From: Paracoccaceae bacterium
Lineage (GTDB): Bacteria; Pseudomonadota; Alphaproteobacteria; Rhodobacterales; Rhodobacteraceae
DNA length: 64,000 nt
Direction: 5' to 3'
NCBI GenBank assembly: GCA_022843025.1
Contig: JALHOL010000002.1
Coordinates: 124,001-188,000, forward strand
The notes beneath the pieces were generated by a model, which worked only from the letters and a program-made list of their open reading frames with translations, was not told the DNA's origin and did no database searches. Each line of letters starts with the position of its first letter. The stretch's first letter is position 1. Position numbers and translations under genes: made by a program. Below, in pieces: positions 27,633 through 35,415 of the stretch.

Positions 27633-27812
27633 TAACACATCCCGCCGAGTCGAACCAGAAAAACTTAGCCAATCGACAAACTATCCGATTTCCCGCCCAG
27701 ACCGAAAACTGATGTTCGGAAAATCACGGCAATCTTCCCCGTCCCCGGGTTGCAGCCCCGCCTCGCCCTTCGGTATGGTGTGCCATCGCATACCGAACGT
27801 CAGGAGCCGCCC

Positions 27813-29963
27813 ATGGAACGTCTGGATCGCCACGGATTGCAGGTGGATGCCCGCCTCGCCCGCTTTGTCGAAGACAGCGCCCTGCCCGGCACCGGCATCG
27901 CCCCGGCCCGCTTCTGGCAAGGCCTGGCCGAGGCGGTCGATGTCTGCGGCGCTGAGAACCGCCGCCTGCTCGCCGTCCGCACCGAAATGCAGGCCCAGAT
28001 CGACTCCTGGCACCGCGCCCGCAAGGGCCAACCCCACGACCCCACCGCCTATACCGCCTTCCTGCATGAGATCGGCTATCTCCTGCCCAAAGGCCCCGAC
28101 TTTACCATCCGCACCACTGGTACCGATCCCGAAATTGCCCATGTTCCCGGCCCGCAACTGGTGGTCCCCGTGATGAACGCGCGCTATGCGCTCAATGCTG
28201 CCAATGCGCGGTGGGGTTCGCTCTATGACGCGCTTTACGGCACCGATGCACTGGGCGACGCCCCGATTGGCAAGGCCTATGATCCCGCCCGCGGCGCGCG
28301 GGTCATCGCCTGGGCCAAGGCCTTCCTCGATGACGTGGCCCCCCTCGCCAAAGGCAGCCATGCTGACGTGACGGGCTACCACATCGCAGAAGGCACCCTC
28401 GTCCCCGCTCTCAAGAACCCCGCCCAATTCGCAGGCTTCCGCGGCGATGCCAGAACCCCCTCCGCCATCCTGCTCAAGAACAATGGCCTCCACCTTGTGC
28501 TGCGCATCGACCCGGGTCACCGCATCGGCGCCGCCGACCGGGCCGGTCTGGCCGATATCCGCATGGAATCCGCCCTGTCGGCCATCATGGATTGCGAAGA
28601 CAGCGTCGCCGCCGTGGATGCCGAAGACAAGGTTCTCGCCTATGCCAACTGGCTCGGCCTGATGAAGGGCGATCTGGTCGAGATGGTGCAGAAAGACGGC
28701 CAGACCATCGAACGCCGCCTGCGCGACGATTTCGCCTTCAGCGCCCCGAACGGCAGCCCGCTCTTGCTCAAGGGCCGCGCGCTCATGCTCGTGCGCAACG
28801 TGGGCCACCTGATGACCAACCCCGCCATTCTGGATGCGCAAGGGCGCGAGGTGGGCGAAGGCATCATGGACGCCTTCCTCACCACGCTCTGCGCGCTCCA
28901 CGATCTGCAAAAGACGCAAGGCCCCCGCAACTCGCTCCACGGCTCGGTCTACGTCGTCAAACCCAAGATGCACGGGCCGCAGGAAGTGGCCCTCGCCTGC
29001 GCCATCTTCGACCGGGTGGAAGAAACCCTCTCCCTCCCCCGCTTCACCGTCAAACTCGGGATCATGGATGAGGAACGCCGCACCAGCGCAAACCTCAAGG
29101 AATGCATCCGCGCCAGCGCCGACCGCGTGGCCTTCATCAACACGGGCTTCCTCGACCGGACGGGGGATGAGATCCACACCAGCATGGAAGCCGGCCCCAT
29201 GATCCGCAAAGGCGATATGAAGTCCTCCGCCTGGATCAAGTCCTATGAGGATCGCAATGTCGATATCGGCCTTGCCTGCGGGCTCAAAGGCCGCGCGCAG
29301 ATCGGCAAGGGCATGTGGGCGATGCCCGATCTGATGGCTGCCATGCTGGCGGCCAAGATCGCACACCCGCAGGCCGGCGCCACCTGCGCTTGGGTCCCCT
29401 CCCCCACTGCCGCCACCCTCCACGCCACCCATTATCACCGCGTCGATGTGATGGGCGTGCAGGATACCATCGCCAAAGGCGGCCCGCGCGGACGACTGGA
29501 TGACCTGCTGACCATCCCCCTCGCCACTGGCGCGAACTGGTCAGACGATGACATCCGATCCGAGGTGGAAAACAACGCCCAAGGTATCCTCGGCTATGTC
29601 GTGCGCTGGGTGGATCAGGGCGTGGGTTGCTCGAAAGTGCCTGACATCCACGATGTCGGTCTGATGGAAGACCGCGCCACCTGCCGAATCTCCAGCCAGG
29701 CCTTGGCCAACTGGCTGCACCATGGCGTGGTGTCCGAAGCACAGGTCATGGCCGCCATGCGCAAGATGGCCGCCGTGGTCGACCGCCAGAATGCCAACGA
29801 TCCGGCCTACATCCCCATTGCCCCGCGCTTTGACGGCATCGCTTTCAAGGCCGCCTGCGATCTGGTCTTCGACGGCCGCGCGCAACCCTCAGGCTACACC
29901 GAGCCCGTCCTGCACCGCCGCAGACTGGAACTCAAAGCCCGCAGCCGCATCCACCTCGTCTGA
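27813..29963 (+). CDS. glcB: Malate synthase G
   Basis: Condenses glyoxylate with acetyl-CoA to malate in the glyoxylate shunt or glycolate use. The 716-residue length is that of the large monomeric G isoform. Visible are the [21 protein letters not shown] metal/substrate region, [11 protein letters not shown], the catalytic-type segment [12 protein letters not shown], and a late [15 protein letters not shown] stretch. CAGGAG precedes the ATG at 27813. Isocitrate lyase is not in the window. Confidence 0.95.
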   Translation: MERLDRHGLQVDARLARFVEDSALPGTGIAPARFWQGLAEAVDVCGAENRRLLAVRTEMQAQIDSWHRARKGQPHDPTAYTAFLHEIGYLLPKGPDFTIRTTGTDPEIAHVPGPQLVVPVMNARYALNAANARWGSLYDALYGTDALGDAPIGKAYDPARGARVIAWAKAFLDDVAPLAKGSHADVTGYHIAEGTLVPALKNPAQFAGFRGDARTPSAILLKNNGLHLVLRIDPGHRIGAADRAGLADIRMESALSAIMDCEDSVAAVDAEDKVLAYANWLGLMKGDLVEMVQKDGQTIERRLRDDFAFSAPNGSPLLLKGRALMLVRNVGHLMTNPAILDAQGREVGEGIMDAFLTTLCALHDLQKTQGPRNSLHGSVYVVKPKMHGPQEVALACAIFDRVEETLSLPRFTVKLGIMDEERRTSANLKECIRASADRVAFINTGFLDRTGDEIHTSMEAGPMIRKGDMKSSAWIKSYEDRNVDIGLACGLKGRAQIGKGMWAMPDLMAAMLAAKIAHPQAGATCAWVPSPTAATLHATHYHRVDVMGVQDTIAKGGPRGRLDDLLTIPLATGANWSDDDIRSEVENNAQGILGYVVRWVDQGVGCSKVPDIHDVGLMEDRATCRISSQALANWLHHGVVSEAQVMAAMRKMAAVVDRQNANDPAYIPIAPRFDGIAFKAACDLVFDGRAQPSGYTEPVLHRRRLELKARSRIHLV

Positions 29964-29978
29964 CGGCAATCAGATTGC

Positions 29979-29994
29979 GCGGGCATGCGCCCGC
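29979..29994. repeat. Short G/C dyad after glcB
   Basis: GCGGGC-ATGC-GCCCGC, 16 bases after the glcB stop and directly before the 42-base palindrome. No T tract. Confidence 0.6.
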
Positions 29995-29998
29995 AGGT

Positions 29999-30040
29999 CT
30001 TTTGCTTCGCCTGCGCGCATGCGCGCAGGCGAAGCAAAAG
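29999..30040. repeat. Perfect 42-base palindrome between convergent genes
   Basis: Two 21-base arms (left arm CTTTTGCTTCGCCTG then CGCGCA) with no spacer and no mismatch. The centre 30012-30027 is 16 bases of strictly alternating purine and pyrimidine. The outer ends are CTTTT and AAAAG, so in RNA either strand gives a long stem closed by A-U pairs rather than a stem plus U tract. It sits between glcB and bolA, which converge. Confidence 0.9.
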
Positions 30041-30049
30041 GAATGCGCA

Positions 30050-30063
30050 GCCCCCTTGGGGGC
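30050..30063. terminator. Short G/C hairpin downstream of bolA
   Basis: GCCCCC-tt-GGGGGC just beyond the bolA stop, third dyad in the glcB/bolA gap. No T tract; a loop of two bases is tight. Confidence 0.35.
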
Positions 30064-30077
30064 GCGCTCATGTCATC

Positions 30078-30329
30078 TCAACCAATATCGAGGGCCAGCG
30101 CGTGGATGCGAGTGTTCAGATCCCCCAGCGCCTTGTGCACCGCGCGGTGGCGCTCCACCCGGTTCATCGGGGCAAAGACATCCGCGCGGATCACCACGCG
30201 GAAATGGCTCTCGCCGGACCCGTCATCTCCCGAATGGCCGGCATGTTTGTGGCTTTCGTTGATCACCTGCAATTCGCGGGGCGCAAAAGCGGCGGTCAAC
30301 TGCTTTGTGATCTCGTCCTGTGCTGCCAT
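30078..30329 (-). CDS. bolA: BolA-family protein
   Basis: 83 residues. Contains the BolA signature region LQVINESHKHAGH ... ESHFRVVIRADVFAPMNRVERHRAV, with the conserved histidine in RVERHRAVH. BolA proteins partner monothiol glutaredoxins in Fe-S and iron handling and also act as regulators. In alphaproteobacteria it often sits divergent from the J-domain gene that precedes cobS, as here. Confidence 0.92.
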   Translation of the reverse strand: MAAQDEITKQLTAAFAPRELQVINESHKHAGHSGDDGSGESHFRVVIRADVFAPMNRVERHRAVHKALGDLNTRIHALALDIG

Positions 30330-30405
30330 TTTTCCGAAGGCCCCTTCTATCTGCCGCGATAACCCCTAAACTCTTGCCTCCGAGTCGGAAAGGCCAGCGC
30401 GAAAC

Positions 30406-31041
30406 ATGTCTACCCGTCCCCCTTTTGAGTTCGACATCCGCGTCTCTTCCGACAAGAAGCGCCGCAAGACCACCCGGCGCGGCATGTCCGGCGCGTTCGA
30501 GACATCGCAGAAAGGCTGCGAATATCCGGGCTGTTCCGAACAGGGGGCCTACCGCGCCCCGAAATCGCCAGACCACCTCGATGAGTATTTCTGGTTCTGC
30601 AAGGATCACGTCCGCGAATACAACCTCAAGTGGAACTTCTTTCAGGGCTCCACCGATGAAGAGTTCAAGAAGTTTCTTGATGAGGACCGCGTCTGGGGCC
30701 GCGCCACCCAGCCTTTCGGCAAGCGCCCCGATGAAGGCCGCGCCTGGTCACGCCTCGGTGTGGATGATCCCATGGCGATCCTTGGTGAAAAGGCCACGCT
30801 CAACCCGGCCAAACCCACCGGCAACGCCACCCGCAAACTGCCCGCCACCGAACGCAAGGCGCTGGAAATTCTGGATGCCCGCGACACCATGACCAAGGCC
30901 GAAATCCGCAAGGCCTATAAATCACTGGTCAAGGATCTGCACCCCGACATGAACGGCGGCGACCGCAGCGATGAGGACCGGTTGCAAGAGGTCGTCTGGG
31001 CCTGGGATCAGATCAAGGACAGCCGCTACTTCCGCGACTGA
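30406..31041 (+). CDS. J-domain molecular chaperone protein
   Basis: 211 residues, with the J domain at the C terminus rather than the N terminus: RDTMTKAEIRKAYKSLVKDLHPDMNGGDRSDEDRL (HPD present). The N-terminal 130 residues carry a CEYPGCSEQGAYRAPKSPD and FCKDHVREYN cysteine/histidine cluster, perhaps a metal site. The bolA/J-domain/cobS/cobT order is a typical alphaproteobacterial arrangement. The last 16 bases overlap the convergent gene at 31026. Confidence 0.9.
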   Translation: MSTRPPFEFDIRVSSDKKRRKTTRRGMSGAFETSQKGCEYPGCSEQGAYRAPKSPDHLDEYFWFCKDHVREYNLKWNFFQGSTDEEFKKFLDEDRVWGRATQPFGKRPDEGRAWSRLGVDDPMAILGEKATLNPAKPTGNATRKLPATERKALEILDARDTMTKAEIRKAYKSLVKDLHPDMNGGDRSDEDRLQEVVWAWDQIKDSRYFRD

Positions 31042-31445
31042 CCCGGCCAAGCCCCCCGTTGCTGGCGCAGCGCCATCAGCTGCGCCGCAGCCGCGCCGAA
31101 CAGCGCGCTTCCCCAGGCGAGCGGATAGTGCGGCAGCGCCAGCAGCAACGCCGCAGGCCCACCCTCGGGCCGCAGCAACGGCAAGATGAGCGCAGCCGCC
31201 AGCCCTGCCACAACCAGCACCAGCGCCGACAGAATGCCCGCGCGCAGCCAGCCCGCCAGACCCGGCCGCCCGAACCCGGGCGCCACGATCCAGGCCACGA
31301 CTGCCGCTACCGGCAACGCGCGGGCAAAAGCCGGGGTGAACAGAACTGAGGCCTCGGTATCCGCCCCCAACTCCGCCCGCGCCACCGCCGCCGCCATCAA
31401 CAGCGCCAGCGGCAGCACAAGGGTCAGGCGATCACGCAGGGTCAT
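31026..31445 (-). CDS. Membrane protein of unknown function
   Basis: 139 residues with three or four hydrophobic spans (LVLPLALLMAAAVA, ALPVAAVVAWIVA, AGILSALVLVVAGLAAALILPLL, YPLAWGSALFGAAAAQLMAL). No family recognised. It lies between the J-domain gene (convergent, 16-base overlap) and msrB. The overlap of stops is short and harmless. Confidence 0.65.
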   Translation of the reverse strand: MTLRDRLTLVLPLALLMAAAVARAELGADTEASVLFTPAFARALPVAAVVAWIVAPGFGRPGLAGWLRAGILSALVLVVAGLAAALILPLLRPEGGPAALLLALPHYPLAWGSALFGAAAAQLMALRQQRGAWPGQSRK

Positions 31446-31540
31446 GGGGGCGGCTCCGGATAAGGTTCGTCCCTATCTGGCCTGCCTCGACCGCCCGATC
31501 AAGCCACGCCAATCAAGCCACGCTGGTCAAGACTGGCCGA

Positions 31541-32023
31541 TCAGGCCGCCCGAAACGTCAGCGCCGCGCCGTTCAGGCAATGGCGCATCCCCGTCGGCTC
31601 CGGACCATCGTCGAAGATATGCCCGAAATGCCCGCCACAGCGGATGCAATGCACCTCGGTCCGCGTGGCGAACAGGCTGTTGTCTTCCTTGGTGCCGATC
31701 GTCCCCGGCAGCGATTGCCAGAAGCTCGGCCAACCCGTGCCGCTGTCATATTTGTGCTCTGACGAATAGGCCGCCAGATCGCAGCCCGCGCAGTGATAGA
31801 CCCCCGCCCGCGTTTCCTTGTCCAGCGGGCTGGTCCCGGCGCGTTCGGTATCCTCTTCCCGCAGCACGGCATATTGCAGCGGCGTCAGCTTTGCCCGCCA
31901 TTCGGCATCGGTCAGCTTGAACGGGAAATCCCCCTCAGACGCCATGGCAGGCCCCATAGCGGGCCGCAGGACGGGGAACAGGGCGGCAAGCGCGGTCAGG
32001 CGCAGAAGGTGGCGGCGGTGCAT
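31541..32023 (-). CDS. msrB: Exported peptide-methionine (R)-S-oxide reductase
   Basis: Repairs methionine-R-sulfoxide in proteins. The N terminus is a twin-arginine-like or Sec signal ([19 protein letters not shown]), so the enzyme probably works in the periplasm, unlike cytosolic MsrB. Zinc cysteines are in YHCAGCD and VHCIRCGGH; the catalytic cysteine is in [13 protein letters not shown], where the family usually has C-[IV]-N-S. GGGAGGA precedes the ATG at 32023, 160 residues in all. Divergent from cobS. Confidence 0.9.
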   Translation of the reverse strand: MHRRHLLRLTALAALFPVLRPAMGPAMASEGDFPFKLTDAEWRAKLTPLQYAVLREEDTERAGTSPLDKETRAGVYHCAGCDLAAYSSEHKYDSGTGWPSFWQSLPGTIGTKEDNSLFATRTEVHCIRCGGHFGHIFDDGPEPTGMRHCLNGAALTFRAA

Positions 32024-32255
32024 CGGGATCCTCCCTTGGATGCGGGTCATAGTGGCAGATGTTACGCCCCAAGGCGGCACAAGGTTTCACCCGATCACGC
32101 GATTGCGTCCCCGCCCCCCCAAACCCCGCGTCCTCGCCCCCCCCGGCGGCCTGATGTCGCGTCCTGCCCGCCCATTGCCGCCCTTCCCCTTGCAGCCCCC
32201 CGCGATATGTTCCACACACTTCCCATGGCCCGAACTCAGGGCGCGACGCGAAACG

Positions 32256-33242
32256 ATGGCGGACGGTATGCTGGACACTGTGATGAAACCCACTGAAGAA
32301 ATCTCGGTCCGGGATGTTTTCGGGATCGACACCGATATGAAGGTAAAGGGCTTCGCCGACCGTACCGATCGCGTGCCCGATATCGACCCCACCTATAAAT
32401 TCGACCCGGACACGACGCTGGCGATCCTTGCAGGCTTTGCCTACAACCGCCGCGTGATGATCCAGGGCTATCACGGCACCGGCAAATCCACCCATATCGA
32501 ACAGGTGGCCGCCCGCCTCAACTGGCCGTGCGTGCGCGTCAACCTTGACAGCCACATCTCCCGGATCGACCTGATCGGCAAAGACGCGATCAAGCTGCGC
32601 GACGGCAAGCAGGTCACCGAATTCCACGAAGGCATCCTGCCCTGGGCGCTGCGCAACGCCGTGGCCATCGTGTTCGACGAATACGATGCCGGCCGCGCCG
32701 ATGTGATGTTCGTCATCCAGCGCGTGCTGGAACATGACGGCAAGCTCACGCTTCTGGACCAGAATGAGATCATCACCCCCCACCCGTCCTTCCGCCTCTT
32801 CGCCACGGCAAACACCGTGGGCTTGGGCGATACGACGGGCCTTTACCACGGCACCCAGCAGATCAACCAGGCCCAGATGGACCGCTGGTCGCTCGTGGCC
32901 ACCCTGAACTACCTGTCCCATGATGCCGAGGCCGCCATCGTTCTGGCGAAATCCCCGCATTACAACACCGAAAAAGGCCGCAAGACCATCAGCCAGATGG
33001 TCACCGTGGCCGACCTCACCCGCACCGCCTTCATGAACGGCGACCTGTCGACCGTGATGAGCCCGCGCACCGTCCTGAACTGGGCGCAGAATGCCGAGAT
33101 CTTCCGCAACGTCGGCTACGCCTTCCGCCTGTCCTTCCTGAACAAATGCGACGAGCTGGAACGCCAGACGGTGGCCGAGTTCTACCAACGCTGCTTCGGC
33201 GAGGAACTCCCGGAAAGCGCGGCGAGTATGGCGATGAAGTGA
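32256..33242 (+). CDS. cobS: Cobaltochelatase subunit CobS
   Basis: AAA+ ATPase subunit of the aerobic cobaltochelatase (CobNST), which inserts cobalt into hydrogenobyrinic acid a,c-diamide. The 328 residues include Walker [10 protein letters not shown] (71-79), Walker [12 protein letters not shown] and the sensor region [11 protein letters not shown]. Start choice: ATG at 32256; in-frame ATGs at 32268 and 32283 are also possible. cobT normally follows directly; here about 6.3 kb of accessory DNA intervenes. Confidence 0.95.
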   Translation: MADGMLDTVMKPTEEISVRDVFGIDTDMKVKGFADRTDRVPDIDPTYKFDPDTTLAILAGFAYNRRVMIQGYHGTGKSTHIEQVAARLNWPCVRVNLDSHISRIDLIGKDAIKLRDGKQVTEFHEGILPWALRNAVAIVFDEYDAGRADVMFVIQRVLEHDGKLTLLDQNEIITPHPSFRLFATANTVGLGDTTGLYHGTQQINQAQMDRWSLVATLNYLSHDAEAAIVLAKSPHYNTEKGRKTISQMVTVADLTRTAFMNGDLSTVMSPRTVLNWAQNAEIFRNVGYAFRLSFLNKCDELERQTVAEFYQRCFGEELPESAASMAMK

Positions 33243-33496
33243 GGGGTGCCGTCCGGTCTGAGAGGAGATTGGTCATTCGCTGCGCGGAGATCTAAAGCTT
33301 GCTCAACGTGAAGCATCCTTACACAGCGACGCAACATTTTGGGGCGGACCTCTAGAGGCTGCTGCATGTGGTGGTTGATGGCGTTCGTTATTGCTTTGAC
33401 GGACCATTTGTCGTAGACAGATGCTAGGCAATCGTGCCGCCCGGGGCCACCGCGCCCCGTTACATCGGTCCATCGCGACCAATGGAGACAAGTATA
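33243..33496. other. Junction between cobS and the accessory segment
   Basis: 254 bases without a convincing gene. Base composition falls here from the high G+C of cobS to about half G+C in the following gene. A minus-strand open frame crosses the stretch but has no recognisable features or ribosome site. This is the left border of the DNA that separates cobS and cobT. Confidence 0.5.
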
Positions 33497-34720
33497 ATGG
33501 CTATCAAACCATACAGGTTTGAGGTGTCTGAAGCGCGTAGCGTCAAACACCCCACCCTCCCCAACATCATTAAACATACCTTCTTGGTCCCTGCACGCCT
33601 CTTTCCGAAGGACGTTCCGGCGGGTGCTAACTTGCGCGACCCCGTTGGTATGAACCGGCAGGTATACAAGGACGTCAAAGCAAGCCTCGAAGGCAAGGAA
33701 GCACTCCCAGGCACCTTCGACCTACTGAATCTCGGAATAACAATCATTGCAGAAGACATTGAGGTCATCGACAAGCGGACCTTCGACGTCATGATTGATG
33801 ATGACTATGGTATAGCCAACGGTGGCCACACCACACAGATCATTTACGACTGCCAAGAGGATGACTCGATTGCTGAAGGCCAGCACGTCGAAGTAAAAAT
33901 CATCACTGGGCTAGACGGCGGAGAAAACCACACGCTGCGCGTGGACATTGCAAGGGGACAAAACACTGGGATTTCGGTGCAGCCCCGTTCAATTTTCGAA
34001 CTTGATGGGGCGTTTGAAAGCCTCAAAGAGATCGTGAAGGATCAAGACTGGGCAGGCGACATTGGTTTCAAGGAGTCCGACCGGAAGGACATTGACGTCC
34101 GCGAATTGGTGTCCGTTCTCGAATTGATGAACGTCACAGATTTTCCGGTCCGGGACTCGAAACACCCCATTGCGGCTTATGAAAAGTGGTCTGCTCCTCT
34201 CAAGAAGTTTGGAGATGACTACGAGGAAAACCGGAATGACCCATCGAAGCGCAAGTATGCTGCTTTTGAGCCGCTGCTTCTCGACGCATTGGTTCTTTAC
34301 GATCACATCCGGCGCGACTTTCTTCGGGTTTATAACGATACGGTCGGTGGCCGCGCAGGAAATTTGCGTATTGTTGAAAAGGCACCGCCAAGCAAAGGTC
34401 GCTACAAGTTTCGCTATGCGAAACTGGACGATCACGACCAACGTCTAACCAAGGGTGCGGCATTTCCTATTCTGGGTGCGTTCAGGAACTTTGTAGATGT
34501 TAACCCAAAGACGGGCACCGCTGAGTGGCTTGGCGGTTTTGAGAATGTGCTGGCCTCATGGCGTGCACTGGCGCCGGAGTTGGTTTCAGAAACCAAACAG
34601 GCCATTCGTGACATTGGCAACGCGCCTGACTCGCTGGGTAAGAACCGCAATCACTGGGCCAATTTGTTCAAGACTGTGCGGCTGCATGTCATGCAGCAGC
34701 AGTTGGACACGATGGGTTGA
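33497..34720 (+). CDS. AIPR-family (abortive-infection-type) protein
   Basis: 407 residues. I assign it to the AIPR family on motifs in order: NLGITIIAE (78-86, compare NNGITIIA), GIANGGHTTQII (105-116, compare IVNGGQTT), VEVKIITG (131-138) and RGQNT (153-157, compare NNTQ). Family members are known from phage-resistance and restriction-modification contexts; the biochemical activity is not settled. The C-terminal half has no motif I know. GGAGA lies eight bases before the ATG. The base composition (26 of 60 G+C at 33481-33540) is far below that of cobS. It is followed after 11 bases by a tiny membrane protein gene, with no restriction-modification genes nearby. Confidence 0.65.
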   Translation: MAIKPYRFEVSEARSVKHPTLPNIIKHTFLVPARLFPKDVPAGANLRDPVGMNRQVYKDVKASLEGKEALPGTFDLLNLGITIIAEDIEVIDKRTFDVMIDDDYGIANGGHTTQIIYDCQEDDSIAEGQHVEVKIITGLDGGENHTLRVDIARGQNTGISVQPRSIFELDGAFESLKEIVKDQDWAGDIGFKESDRKDIDVRELVSVLELMNVTDFPVRDSKHPIAAYEKWSAPLKKFGDDYEENRNDPSKRKYAAFEPLLLDALVLYDHIRRDFLRVYNDTVGGRAGNLRIVEKAPPSKGRYKFRYAKLDDHDQRLTKGAAFPILGAFRNFVDVNPKTGTAEWLGGFENVLASWRALAPELVSETKQAIRDIGNAPDSLGKNRNHWANLFKTVRLHVMQQQLDTMG

Positions 34721-34731
34721 GGAGGCTCACC

Positions 34732-34866
34732 ATGAATAGCCAAGAGAACAAACTCCTCATCAAAATCGGAAAGCACTTTGAAGCCAACGCCAGCGGTAGC
34801 ATCGCTGTCGGCGCTGTTGTCGTGATCGCACTGACGCTCGTCGCGGTTGGGTTTTCCTTCATGTAA
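34732..34866 (+). CDS. 44-residue single-span membrane protein coupled to the AIPR gene
   Basis: Reads MNSQENKLLIKIGKHFEAN, then a small-residue linker (ASGS), then one membrane span (IAVGAVVVIALTLVAVGFSFM) ending at the C terminus. GAGGAGG precedes the ATG, a near-perfect ribosome site overlapping the AIPR stop region, so the two genes are almost certainly co-translated. The shape (charged amphipathic head plus one span) is that of small toxins or membrane anchors, but no family is recognised. A hairpin follows the stop. Confidence 0.7.
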   Translation: MNSQENKLLIKIGKHFEANASGSIAVGAVVVIALTLVAVGFSFM

Positions 34867-34874
34867 GCGTGCTT

Positions 34875-34898
34875 GGCGGCCGCTTTGTTGTGGCCGCC
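34875..34898 (+). terminator. Terminator-like hairpin after the AIPR pair
   Basis: GGCGGCC/GGCCGCC with a ten-base loop, followed by TCCGTTTCC, eight bases after the stop of the 44-residue gene. It marks the end of the two-gene unit. Confidence 0.55.
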
Positions 34899-35077
34899 TC
34901 CGTTTCCTCATGATCGTAGCTCCGAACGACTTTGTCGGTTTGTTCAACTGAGCAGGCCATCGAGAAAACCTTCACTGTTGCTTATAAGGAAGCAAAGCCA
35001 GAACTTGATTTTGATCGCCCAAAATCTTCCCAAACCACCCACTTGCTAACCAAAAAATCCTGAGTGATCCTGCCAAA

Positions 35078-35273
35078 GTGGGCGGTTTGCGAACATTCCT
35101 CCTTCCGGCGCTGCTCTGCGCCCTCGCTGCCCCCCTCCCGGCGCAGGCCCAAAGTGACGTCGCCAACACCCCCCCTCCACGTCTTCGCCACCTGTGCCAG
35201 CCACCTTTCGCCCCTGATAGAACATCAACGTCTGGTCGATGGCCCCGCCTCCCCCATCACCAAGGCGCCATAG
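35078..35273 (+). pseudogene. Frameshifted, truncated copy of the small secreted protein at 38027
   Basis: Starting at GTG 35078, the frame gives MGGLRTFLLPALLCALAAP, closely like MGALKKYLCTPLLLCALAAP of the intact gene 3 kb away. In a run of seven C (about 35168-35174) the match jumps to the next frame and goes on as PLHVFATCASHLSPLIEHQ and RLVDGPASPITKA, matching PLHFFATCAGRMSALMEHQ and WLVDGPASDITKA, then meets TAG. Removing one C restores the frame. The second half of the gene is lost or too changed to see. A sequencing slip in the C run would not explain the early stop. Confidence 0.75.
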
Positions 35274-35415
35274 GCTGCGATGTGGGGCGTGCCCCCCCTA
35301 TAGGTACCAGAACACCCCACCCACCAATCAACACACCAACGCCTCAGCCCCACCTTAGGAAAGCCCCCTCACGGGGCCTTCCGGTCTGACACAGCGTCCC
35401 CTGCGGGCCTGACGA
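35274..35415. other. Decayed tail of the pseudogene and spacer
   Basis: The first bases (GCTGCGATGTGG after the stop) still resemble the intact gene's TGCGGTGCTGGATGTGG. The rest shows no gene; it includes GGAAAGCCCC and GGGGCCTTCC, which together form a possible hairpin (35358-35384) after the RTX gene. Confidence 0.4.

Noticed and set aside
31498-31523. Two copies of ATCAAGCCACGC in tandem downstream of msrB
   Set aside because: Too short and only two copies; no dyad or regulatory context that makes it more than local slippage.
31818-32255. In-frame N-terminal extension of cobS
   Set aside because: The extension crosses the msrB gene and is low-complexity; CobS conservation starts after 32256 and the length then fits the family.
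33182-33577. 131-codon minus-strand frame across the cobS/AIPR junction
   Set aside because: No ribosome site, overlaps both neighbours and shows no recognisable motif; recorded as a junction instead.
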